DNA of 64,000 nt from Notospermus geniculatus (Eukaryota; Nemertea; Pilidiophora; Heteronemertea; Lineidae): NCBI GenBank assembly GCA_002633025.1, contig NMRB01002805.1, positions 18,050 to 82,049 of the forward strand, in the 5' to 3' direction. Below the pieces are notes generated by a model that did no database searches, had not been told where the DNA came from, and worked only from the letters and a program-made list of their open reading frames with translations. Made by a program: the position numbers and the translations under genes. Positions 55,382 through 64,000 of this stretch are shown piece after piece (the first letter of the stretch is position 1; each line of letters begins with the position of its first letter).

Positions 55382-55597
55382 CTGTAAAGCAGGAAAATTT
55401 CGCGTGCAGGAAATTTTCGCGATAGTGTATGAGTCGCAAAAATTTCCTGTCGCGAATATAAATACATGCAAGTGATAAATATAGACTGTGAAAAAAAACT
55501 GAAAAAATGGCAGACTCGCGAAAATATCCTGCCGCGAATATGTCTATAATTCTTGATTCGCGAACATTTCCAGCCGCGAAATTATCTTGCTTTACAG
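55382..55597. mobile_element. TA-flanked foldback with TTCGCG motifs in the RAD52 3' UTR
   Basis: CTGTAAAGCAGGAAAATTTC then GCG, mirrored by CGCGAAATTATCTTGC then TTTACAG, with TA flanks. Internal TCGCGAA and TTCGCGA words alternate. If transcribed in the mRNA it would form a long imperfect hairpin. Confidence 0.75.
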
Positions 55598-55927
55598 TAG
55601 TAGCCAGTTTGATGAAGTAAGATATTTTTATCCATTGTAAATATTTCTGTCGCCAGTTTATTTCAAAAATAGCTTTTGGCATGTTTGGCTCCTTTGGCTA
55701 CTCCCAGCAGAAACCCTGCATCTTGAAACCATTCTCAGGCATTTCAGGTTGTGATTGAGACAGAATCACTTCAAAAAGGAAGATTGTTTGTCCAGCAGGG
55801 AAATTTTTGCACCCTTGGCATGAATATTTTAGTCTAGTGATACATTTCTACTTTATTGGTTTTACATTTATTCAATGTAAATTATTATGTTAATGTATTA
55901 TTATTGCCATTTGCTTATTTATCTGAC

Positions 55928-55933
55928 AATAAA
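55928..55933 (+). terminator. RAD52: Candidate RAD52 polyadenylation signal
   Basis: AATAAA in GACAATAAATTG, about 860 nt after the stop codon. Confidence 0.45.
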
Positions 55934-55950
55934 TTGTGGATGGACAGCAC

Positions 55951-56665
55951 AGCATTTTCTTCCTGTTGTATAATCCTGGAGGAAATAGTGTGCGTAGAGC
56001 TAATAGTACCCGCTCCAGCAAAAGCAGGCACTTGTCGCAACTGAGGAAGGGTTAGCAGCCTTATACACTCATCCCCAGTGGCCTCGAGCTAATACTAGTT
56101 ATACGCTCTCAACCACTGGCACAGATGGGGCCAAATCATGTTTCAGACCACTAGATGGCGCAAAATGTCGTCAACTAATCAGCGACCAGTATTTCACGCA
56201 ACTAGGGGAAAACATGAAACATTTTCTTATTGGCCGCTTTGGTCACGTGACAAGTATCGTGGCATAGATGTATATATTCCGGACTTTTCGTGTTATTTTG
56301 CACCACTTTTTGGAACACTTTCACTGCGAAATGAAAAGTTAACATACTCAACGTCACATACGACCCGATGTGGGACAATACAGCGGTGTAAGTACTTCGC
56401 CTTCAGCATTCTTTGGATTGCCGTGATTGCGTCTATAGAAACAACACTGCCTAAGGTTGTTTGAAAGGTGATCGGTCATTGGCTGGTTGATCCCGCGCTT
56501 TCGTCAACAACTGGTAGTGACATCTACATGTAGTGTTCAGAAACGGACTTTGGCACCAAATGTTTCAGTGGTTGAGGGTGACAGCTTCGAGCAAAGGCCG
56601 AGACCACTGAATTATTGAGTGTAGCAGCCTTAGAACACAATACCGGTACAAGTAGCTGAAATCCT
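55951..56665. other. Intergenic, no gene seen
   Basis: The 108-residue ORF at 56138-56464 was examined as a possible SPCS2 first exon and does not fit. Confidence 0.4.
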
Positions 56666-56900
56666 ATAGACAAATCCCAAATTCCCAGCTCTGCGCACTT
56701 CCGCTGAAATCGCAAACACAACCTCGACCGAAACCAGCTGACGTGACGCAATCTATGGTTCAGCAATGGTCGACTCTGACGCAACGTCGTCGAAGTCACT
56801 GTTGTGGGGTTCTCTGCGTCACGTCATTCAGTTTCAGACCGAGGTTCTGTTTGTGATTTCGGCGGAAGTGTGCAGATCTTTCTCATTTACGTCAATTTGG
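56666..56900. mobile_element. Foldback family A, right end truncated
   Basis: Begins ATAGACAAATCCCAAATT; the right arm breaks off after CATTTACGTCAATTTGGG. Confidence 0.75.
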
Positions 56901-56933
56901 GTGCCATATAGCTGCAAAGGTTTCAATGCACTC

Positions 56934-57093
56934 GGGCACGGATCCAAGGGGGGCACGCCCCCTTTTGACCAACAAATCTATAAAATTGACCGTGAAATTC
57001 TGGAATTTGGAGCAAATCTTTGAAATCGCTGCACATTTCAATGTTTAGTAGCACAGGGCACCCCCTCTTCCCAAATCCTGGATCCACCCCTGG
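56934..57093 (-). mobile_element. MITE, GGATCCA ends, copy 2
   Basis: Reverse-orientation match to 40138-40312; ends GGGCACGGATCCAAGG and CCTGGATCCACCCCTGG. Confidence 0.65.
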
Positions 57094-57359
57094 CACTAGT
57101 TGTGACTGTCATTTTCTCTCTCTCAGAACACCACTTATTGAATTCCAGAAAGATGTGAAATTTGGTATGCAGAATGGGTATTTTGGAATGCCAAGTTGAG
57201 TGCCATCAGTACTTGGAGGTGCTAGAACAGATAGACCTTGCCACATGAACTGTGGAATTAGTTCAGTTGGGCCTCCACAGGAGGCCTCAATCCCAAGGAA
57301 CAAGCCACTGTGATCTGCGGATGCAGACCTTGGCAGCACAGTATCACTGCACAGGAAAC

Positions 57360-57970
57360 TTAGATGAAGGAGTTTCCGGTGGAAGAAGAATATAAAACTG
57401 CTTCCTACTCTTGTGGAAGGAGACTTCCTACTCATATGGAAGAAAATATGAAACTGCTCCCGGTTCCTGCTCCTGTGGAAGAAGAATATAAAACTGCTTC
57501 CTACTCTTGTGGAAGGAGAATATAAAACTGCATCCTACTCCTTTAGGAGGGAATAAAACTGCTTCCTACTCCTTTGAAAGGAGAATATAAAACTGCCAAC
57601 TCCTGTGGAAGGAGAATATAAAACTGCCAACTCCTGTGGAAGGAGAATATAAAACTGCTTCCAACTCCTGTGGAAGGAGAATATAAAACTGCCAACTCCT
57701 GTGGAAGGAGAATATAAAATTGCTTCCAACTCCTGTGAAAGGAGAATATAAAATTGCTTCCAACTCCTGTGAAAGGAGAATATAAAACTGCTTCCAACTC
57801 CTGTGGAAGGAGAATATAAAATTGCTTCCAATTCATGTGGAAGGAGAATATAAAATTGCTTCCAACTCCTGTGGAAGGAGAACATAAAACTGCTTCCTAC
57901 ATGTACTCCTGTAAAAAAAGGAGTTGCTTCTTACTCCTGTAGAAGGAGAGTCATAATTGCTTTCTACTCC
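57360..57970. repeat. Minisatellite, 34/31-bp units
   Basis: About 17 copies of CTTCCAACTCCTGTGGAAGG then AGAATATAAAACTG. Units missing the 3-bp TTC are 31 bp. Each unit contains the interrupted palindrome CTCCTGTGGAAGGAG. The minus-strand Phe/Tyr/Ser-rich pseudo-ORFs are by-products. Confidence 0.9.
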
Positions 57971-58430
57971 TCATGTAAACCTACCTAGTAATAGAGATGT
58001 CCCTCATGGGCCACCTTAGAAAAGATTCCCCAGCATGAACATGGGACAGGCTGGGAGATTTTAATAGGTGATGACTTAAATGACATGTTTTCTTAGTGAT
58101 ATAAGTGCCCCCTGGTGTTCTGCCAACTGCGAACAAAAAGCTAATCAAGAATTGTAAACCAAACATCTTGAAATGTTTTCTTTTAATTAGTGTTTCCTGA
58201 TTAGTGCTGTGAGTTTGTTTTGACCCAAGCCTATGACGTTAGAGCTGAGTGACTGATGGGGACTGTACTAGCTGGGTGTATATGACAGAAAATTTACAAA
58301 GTTGCAGTGCCTTGCTTTTGTAAGAGCAATGTGGAAATTGTGTGTGGATTTAGAAGACTCCAGGGATTTGACTCTGATTTGAATTTGATGTCTTGAGGAA
58401 GGGGTACGGTAAGTGAATGTTTTCTTTTGT

Positions 58431-59330
58431 TAGCTCACCTCTGTGAGGTGAGCTTCTCCCATGGTGTGTCGTCCGTCGTCGTCGTTAACAGGGGTGGCAC
58501 GTTTCTAAACCGCTTGGGTTACAGACTTGAAATTTGGTGTACAGGTACCCTATGGTAAAAACTATCTCTGGACCGAAACTTAGCGCTGCTGCTTGTACAC
58601 TCTGGCCTGTAGGGGGCGCTTTGTGAAAACCTTCTTTCGGCCGTATCTCCTGAACGCTGTTAGCTAGAACCACGAAACTTTTATGGTGGGTTCCTCTGAT
58701 GAGACTACATCACATAAATCCCGGGTTTTTGATTTGACCTACTTTTCAAGGTCACAGAGGTCAAAGTTCAAAATTCACTGTTTGGTGGCACATTTCATTG
58801 CTATTTGACATAGAGTGTTGTGATTTGGTGTGAAGATATATCTAGGCACCCTGCACGAATGCACCAAATTTCAACCCGATCGGACTTCAAATATGGCCGC
58901 CAGGAAGCCATCTTGAAAAATGGACTTTGACCCACATTTTATAAATAGGAGTAGGTAGGATGTTTTAACGTTGTCAAAATATGTATCTAGGTACCATATA
59001 AATATATGGTAAATTTCAGGCAGATTCGACGTCAAATATGGCCGCCAGGGAGCCATCTTGAAAAATGGACTTCGACCCACACCTCATAAATAGTGGTAGC
59101 TAGGATGCTTTAACCGTGCCTAAATATGTGTCTTGGTACCGTCTACTTATATGCCAAATTTCGGTTCGATTGGACTTCAACATGGCTGCCAGGCGGCCAT
59201 CTTGAAAAATTGACTTTGGCCATATCTCATCGGTAGTAAATGTTACGATGTTTCTGCACTAATCCTTCACCATTCAGTGTATCACCAGGCTACTCACACT
59301 TCATACTCTGTCACAGAGGTGAGCACAATG
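58431..59330 (+). mobile_element. TTAGCTCACC-type element with three internal ~145-bp repeats
   Basis: Starts TAGCTCACCTCTGTGAGGTG then AGCTT, with a CCGTCGTCGTCG tract at 58468, and ends near CACAGAGGTGAGCAC. Inside, a unit with AAATATGGCCGCCAGG, AGCCATCTTGAAAAATGGAC and TTTGACCCAC occurs three times (about 58800-59225), diverging along its length. Confidence 0.75.
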
Positions 59331-59394
59331 GCCCTGGCCATTTCATTTTATATGTATCGTCATGGTCGAACTCTTGTAGAAACCCCACCACAAT

Positions 59395-59439
59395 GGTATT
59401 CATTGGAAAACACTCCCTGAGAGCTTTCCAATGAATACC
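59395..59439. repeat. Hairpin, 15-bp perfect arms
   Basis: GGTATTCATTGGAAA and TTTCCAATGAATACC around a 15-nt loop. Confidence 0.8.
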
Positions 59440-59467
59440 TATATGACAGACTTTTCAACTGTGTCTA

Positions 59468-59507
59468 ACCAAAAATAGATAAGGAGCGACTCTTATCTAT
59501 TTTTGGT
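59468..59507. repeat. Hairpin, 16-bp perfect arms
   Basis: ACCAAAAATAGATAAG and CTTATCTATTTTTGGT around GAGCGACT. With the hairpin at 59395 it may mark one small element. Confidence 0.8.
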
Positions 59508-60227
59508 CTAACATATTTCCATTGACAAAACTGTTTTGACAGTGGAGTCAACAGTATCAGTCTGAATGAGTGTATCCTAGGCCTATGCTCTTTACAATAC
59601 ATAGGTCATGCAGCTAGGTGTGAATTTCAACCACCTTCCCTTTTCCAGATCCACACTTCCTGAAAAAGTGTCGGAACTGATGCTGAGTGCAACATCCTGG
59701 AGTTGCTCCGCCTAGGCCTACTTAATACTTTCTTGGCGAATCCATATAGGCCGTGAGACATGCCCATTTATTTTTCACTTTCGTAGCGTAGTTCTGGTAA
59801 CTAAACATTTCCTCCTGTTTTATATGAAGATGGACATGCTGAACAAATTCAGCTTGTTACCACACGACAAAACCTGCACATTTCCAAGATGGCCGCCCTT
59901 TTTAGAGGAGTAAAAAAATTTATGTCTTCAAATCATATCAACATGGGTATCAAATTAAAGGTCTCGGTGAGTACAACAACATGGCATGAGTTTCATTCCC
60001 CAAAATGTACACTGCAGCCCTTGAGGGGGTCAAACTCATTTTAGTCTTAGGTGCATTTGTTTTCATTGTTAATTGACCTAGGCCCGTATTCTAGAAGTCT
60101 CCTTAAGTCTAAGGTCCACTTTAAGCGTTTGTATTCTGCCGTGCAAACAATACATGTAACTAAAGGTACATGTTAACCTTAGAGTTAAGGGCCTACATGT
60201 ATATTCTAGAAGCCTCCTTAACTCTCA

Positions 60228-60653
60228 GGGCCCGGTTGCACGAAACTCATCACGATAGCGCTATCTTCATGTTAGATGACGTAAAAATCTATTGTTCTTT
60301 TACGTCATTTAAAGCCGCACACTATGCACCGCTACTCACTCCCCAGTTCGGCCGAAATAATAGTGCAACCTCATCTACAGGCGTGCGTAGTGTATAGAAC
60401 CATAGAACCACATATTATAGCATTATCCTGCATCGAGGTTTTGGGAATCCCCTTGGGGAATCCCCAATGCTGTGTGTAGTCTTGCGCAGCCAGCCACACA
60501 GTACTGCTACGGTTCCCCAGATTCGAAACAGCGGCTGGGTGACCGAGACTATGCTCGTCGATTATAACCCATCTGTCTATAGTGTCTGGCTTTAACATCA
60601 AGTTAGCGCTAACACCAAGATAGCGCTGTCGTGAGTTTCGTGCAACCGCGCCC
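60228..60653. mobile_element. Hairpin MITE B, inserted in A
   Basis: GGGCCCGGTTGCACGAAACT then CATCACGATAGCGCTATCTT, mirrored by AAGATAGCGCTGTCGTGAGT then TTCGTGCAACCGCGCCC. Split by element C. Confidence 0.85.
60313..60591 (-). mobile_element. TTAA element C, inserted in B, copy 1
   Basis: Ends AGCCGCACACTAT and ATAGTGTCTGGCT between two TTAA sites (60309-60312, 60592-60595). It is an inverted copy of 63570-63853. Internal palindrome GGGAATCCCCTTGGGGAATCCCC region near 60446-60468. Confidence 0.88.
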
Positions 60654-60888
60654 AGGTCCACTTTAACCTTTTGTATTTTGTCCTGCAAACAATGGCTAAA
60701 GGTAAACGTTAAGGAAGCTTCTAGAGTACGGCCCAAGGAAGCTTCTAGAATACGGCCCCTAGTGACGTAAACATGAATTGAGAATACGTGTAGTGTTGGA
60801 AGATGCAGTTGTAGTATGTCAAATATGTCATGTTCATGTATTGATATTAAGCAGAGAGTTTACATTTATATCTGGTGAATGTTTCCAG

Positions 60889-60972
60889 TGGTCAGCAGAA
60901 GAGAAGCCAGTGAAAGTAAACAAATGGGACACAACAGCTCTGAAGAATGCACTCGATGATGGTGCCAAAAAG
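60889..60972 (+). CDS. SPCS2: SPCS2 exon, N-terminal cytosolic segment
   Basis: Acceptor GTTTCCAG, 28 codons, donor AAG|GTGGGT, phase 0 at both ends. Confidence 0.9.
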
Positions 60973-63900
60973 GTGGGTCATTTACGTTAGTTTTGTCTGA
61001 AGATCACTGGCCCGTATACACAATGGCCCGTATTTTAGAATGCTCCTCAACGTAAAGGAGTTCCTCAACAAGGCTGTTGTTCTCCTATAGCCTTGAGGAA
61101 ACATTGAGGAGCATTCTAAAATGGTTAATTCCATGGAAAAGTTCCACTTTTCCCAAAAAATTATTTAAAATTCATTGTCATTTCATTTACGCCATTGAAA
61201 TGTACAATATCTCAACTACCAAAACCAATGACTATATCAGGAATACGGTACTGTGCTCAAAAACAGCAACACTTTGTAGTTTCAGTATTTTTCTGTTTTT
61301 TTCAGTAAAAATTATCTTTGTTTGTCAGCTGTCCCTAAAGGGATAGAAAGCCTCAGACCATTCCCTTATGGTTTCATCTGTTGATGACCCCTATGCACTC
61401 GCACCGGCTGCACACCAAAACAAGGTTGTTAAATATCGAAACTGTACTTTTGTGACCTTGGTCATGATTGGTCCAGTGTCCCATAAGTCACATTTCCACA
61501 TGGTTTCTTTTCTGCAAAAGTCAAATGGTGCATTTTTGAAGAGGCTTTTGTTTTTGCTATCTTCTAGTGGGGTCAGGACATGCAAGGAGCAGCAGTCTGT
61601 TCTCGTTGCTCTGCTCACTTTTGTTGTGTGTGCTCTGAAATGCCTGTCCCATAAGTCACGAATTTGGCACAAAACTGGAAAAACTACCAAAATTAAGTTT
61701 TGCAGAGTAGTGGACATGCAAGTGAGGAAGGCCTAGAAGTTGCCAGCAATCTTAGTACTACTAAGTAGTTACTTGGTACTTCTCAGGAGTCCCCCAGCTG
61801 ATGTAAGCCCAGTGGGGGGATTTTTGCAGAACCCTCAAGTCACGAAGTGATGTAGGCCCAGGGGTTGCTAACAATCCTACATGTATCAGATGTAATTTGC
61901 CTAGGTACCTTGCTTTGTATTCCATTGCAACTAGATCAAGAGCCAGAGTACCACAATTTACAAGACAATGGATAGGTGGACATCTCTGTCCCATAAGTCA
62001 CGTTGTTTTTCTTCATTTATTTTCCTTTATTAAGTCAAAAATTGACTTTTTAAAGGCCTACTGTTTCACCACACTGTTCTTTATCCTGTTTTGTCCTGAT
62101 GTGATGCTGATGTTCTGGGGTTGGTGATGTTTCACACTGCCCGAAGTCTTTTAATGACTTTCCTTGGGTTTGTTGAAATTTTAAGACGTTTTGTAAGAGT
62201 GAGTGTTGTGTTTTTGATGTTCATTGAATGTTTTATCATTTGTAAATTCATGACTTTGTCTAATTCTATGTCTCGTTTAATGCAATAATGACATATAGGC
62301 CATTACAGGCAAAAAAACCACTCTACAAGTAGACCTTGGGATAGTGTCTCATCAGTCACGTTTCTGTGTCCCGTAAGTCACGGCATTCTTCCACCCATTA
62401 GGAAAAAATGAATTTACCTTCCTTCATAAAGGAGGTCACTGTGAAAAGATGCACCAAACAACTAAACATTGGGCAACAAATAGATTCCATATCTTTAAAA
62501 CTGAGATAGATTTTCAACTTTTTGTAAACAACACAAAAAGCACTGGTCCGTAAATGTCCCATAAGTCACAGAATGACATTTTGTCTTCTCAAGTAATGAC
62601 ACGGCAAGCTGACACAAAGTCTTTGTGTGTTTCCCAGAGAGCTCAGCCCTCTTCTTTTATACATATAATTTCAAGACAATCCCATCTGTAGTTTCTTCAA
62701 ATTTGCACCAGAAACATTGCAGATTTTTATCAAATGTCCCATAAGTCACGATGGAATTAACCAAATACGGGCCAATGACGTTGTGAAATGCCCTGAACAT
62801 GTGCGCAGCAAAATTTTGGTCCTGTTTACCGAATTTCTTTAAAACCGTATGCTTTGATTTTGGGTCACAGTCAATGGTATAGTGCACAGTTGGTTTACTG
62901 CTATACATGTAAATTATTGTAAATGAACATCATTGCAGGTGCTGACAGAGAGTCTTAAATACACAGAAAGTCATGCGCTGATGGACGGTCGACTGCTGAT
63001 TTGTACGATAGCTGTTGGCTTTGCTGTGTTTGCTCTCATTTGGGACTACCTTCATCCATTCCCAGCTTCAAGGACGGTGCTCATCCTCTGTGTAGTTTCG
63101 TATCCTTTTTCCGATAGAAGAAATTTTTGTCGGTTTTCGTATGTCATAATTGTTGTGCTGTCAATAAGATTTGTGTACTCTTGCAATGAGGAACCCGCGT
63201 GCCGTTTATCCCAACATGTCGGCAGTGCGACCGAACCGACGTCATTGACGTTGTTTTAAGTGTTGACGCTACATGTACGTCATGAAAAAATCAGCTGTAC
63301 ATTTTTCTACATGAATAATGAGATAAAGACGTTGCCGTTATCGCCACCCTATCTCTTCATTTTAAGGAAAAAAGCACCGAAAAATGCAGAAATTGTCATC
63401 TGCTGCAAGAGGATGTAAATTTTAATGCCAGGCGACCGAAACAAAAGGGTTGTTTTCATGCCAGAAATAAATAGAAATAACGTTAGAATTTTTGGCAGAG
63501 CCAGATTTAAAAATGTGGTGAGAGATGTAGTGCTATTTCCTCTGCTCTGGATTCAGTTCTTGGTCTTAAAGCCAGACACTATAGACAGATGGGTTACATG
63601 TATAATCAACGAGCATAGTCTCGGTCACCCAGCCGCTGTTTCGAATCTGGGGAACCGTCGCAGTACTGTGTGGCTGGCTGCGCAAGACTACAAACAGCAT
63701 TGGGGATTCCCCAAGGGGATTCCCAAAACCTCGATGCAGGATAATGCTATAATATGTGGTTCTATGGTTCTATACACTACGCACGCCTGTAGATGAGGTT
63801 GCACTATATTTCGGCCGAACTGGGGAGTGAGTAGCGGTGCATAGTGTGCGGCTTTAATGCTATCAGAAATACTGCTGTATGATTTCGTATTTATCCTTGA

Positions 63901-64000
63901 CGTCTTGACTCAGATATTTCATCATGATGGCCATCCTCACTGCCTATACCACTATCAAAGAACAGGGCAAATTCCTCGTGGCAATTGACAAAGATTTGAC
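60889..64000 (+). CDS. SPCS2: SPCS2, signal peptidase complex subunit 2 (partial)
   Basis: Three exons: 60889-60972, 62939-63099 and 63914 to the window edge. Joined they read WSAEEKPVKVNKWDTTALKN then ALDDGAKK, VLTESLKYTESHALMDGRLL, ICTIAVGFAVFALIWDYLHP, FPASRTVLILCVVSYFIMMA and ILTAYTTIKEQGKFLVAIDK. This follows human SPCS2 closely (KPVKIDKWD, LDDSAKK, DGRLTICT, LIWDYMHPFP, ALCVISYFVMM). SPCS2 is a two-pass ER membrane subunit with both ends cytosolic; it sits with SEC11, SPCS1 and SPCS3, supporting signal-peptide cleavage at the translocon. The first transmembrane segment is about LICTIAVGFAVFALIWDYL; the second is split by the intron at VVS|Y. The first exon, which should end in phase 0 before TGG, was not found, and the 3' part lies beyond 64000. 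Confidence 0.92.
61025..61124. mobile_element. Hairpin MITE in SPCS2 intron, GGCCCGTATTTTAGAATG
   Basis: GGCCCGTATTTTAGAATGCT then CCTCAA, mirrored by TTGAGGAGCATTCTAAAAT. The right terminus has lost the last bases. Confidence 0.75.
61477..62750. repeat. Dispersed TGTCCCATAAGTCACG motif, seven copies
   Basis: Starts at 61477, 61645, 61987, 62345 (diverged), 62367, 62555 and 62735, all in the same orientation, with 22-358 bp between starts and otherwise dissimilar spacers. It lies entirely in an SPCS2 intron. On the minus strand it reads VTYGT in one frame. Confidence 0.85.
62939..63099 (+). CDS. SPCS2: SPCS2 exon, first transmembrane segment
   Basis: Acceptor CATTGCAG. Encodes VLTESLKYTESHALMDGRLL through LILCVVS and ends in phase 2 at TC|GTATCC. 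Confidence 0.92.
63185..63482 (-). mobile_element. MITE, AATGAGGAACC, truncated copy 2
   Basis: Reverse-orientation match to 26128-26401, including GATAAAGACGTTGCCGTTAT. Located in an SPCS2 intron. Confidence 0.7.
63570..63853 (+). mobile_element. TTAA element C, copy 2
   Basis: AGCCAGACACTATAGACAGA to GCATAGTGTGCGGCT between TTAA sites (63566-63569, 63854-63857). About 95% identical to the inverse of 60313-60591. Located in an SPCS2 intron. Confidence 0.88.
63914..64000 (+). CDS. SPCS2: SPCS2 exon, second transmembrane segment (cut by window end)
   Basis: Acceptor TGACTCAG. Encodes YFIMMAILTAYTTIKEQGKF then LVAIDKDLT, aligning with human YFVMMGILTIYTSYKEKSIF. Continues past 64000. Confidence 0.9.

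Larger units (their letters stand above)
55070..55950 (+). other. RAD52: RAD52 3' UTR (inferred)
   Basis: The first AATAAA after the stop in a plausible context is at 55928-55933, suggesting cleavage near 55945-55950. A foldback element lies inside (55382-55597). Confidence 0.5.
60081..60758. mobile_element. Hairpin MITE A, outer member of a three-level nest
   Basis: Left end GGCCCGTATTCTAGAAGTCT; right end AGCTTCTAGAATACGGCCCC. Duplicated terminal pieces on each side (60203-60227 and 60715-60735). Split by element B. Confidence 0.7.

Noticed and set aside
56138-56464. 108-residue ORF considered as an SPCS2 or independent exon
   Set aside because: No family resemblance, and its possible donors do not give a sensible junction with the known SPCS2 exon.
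59889-59970. ATGGCCGCC open frame ending AAG|GTCTCG in phase 0, considered as SPCS2 exon 1
   Set aside because: The phase fits, but the sequence around ATGGGTATCAAATTAAAGGT looks like a dispersed repeat and lacks the Ser/Gly-rich character of SPCS2 N termini.

Overview
This is about 64 kb of eukaryotic, metazoan genomic DNA with three assembly gaps (16259-16939, 36751-36853, 47388-47691). Coding exons are short, have GT-AG introns and are widely spaced, and the rest is packed with small foldback transposons, tRNA-derived SINEs and minisatellites. RAD52 is present, which argues against an insect or nematode, since Drosophila and C. elegans lack it. The repeat style suggests a marine invertebrate such as an amphioxus, hemichordate, echinoderm, mollusc or brachiopod; I cannot choose among these.

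Three protein genes can be supported. (1) One large N-terminal exon of an ELKS/ERC (Bruchpilot-type) active-zone scaffold lies on the minus strand (46494-47387) and is open into a gap. (2) A complete RAD52 gene lies on the plus strand (48455-55069). I reconstruct ten coding exons, phase-consistent throughout, encoding 598 residues. (3) The 5' half of SPCS2 (signal peptidase complex subunit 2) is on the plus strand at the right end (60889 to beyond 64000). Its first exon was not located and its 3' end lies outside. ERC and RAD52 are head to head about 1 kb apart, the same arrangement as human ERC1 and RAD52 at 12p13.33, so this looks like ancient microsynteny.

Layout: 1-46 kb shows no confident host exon and may largely be ERC intron or intergenic DNA. 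It holds minisatellites (849-1331, 9048-9480, 12248-13125, 38040-38300), a duplicated 118-codon ORF of unknown nature (3530-3886 and 6171-6527), several tRNA-headed SINEs, a non-autonomous Tc1/mariner-like element with a transposase remnant (41399-41973), and a 639-bp TTAA-flanked foldback carrying two divergent tRNA-like promoters (42562-43200). 46-56 kb is the ERC-RAD52 divergent pair; RAD52 introns and 3' UTR carry at least seven small transposons. 56-64 kb has a 31/34-bp minisatellite, a long TTAGCTCACC-type element, a three-level nest of foldback elements (60081-60758) and the SPCS2 exons.

The most unusual content is the mobile-element landscape. About ten hairpin elements with unrelated interiors share a GGCCC-TATTC-like terminus. 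Several unrelated foldbacks share a TTAA target and an AG terminus. Internal duplications and tandem arrays supply empty sites that fix the insertion boundaries.
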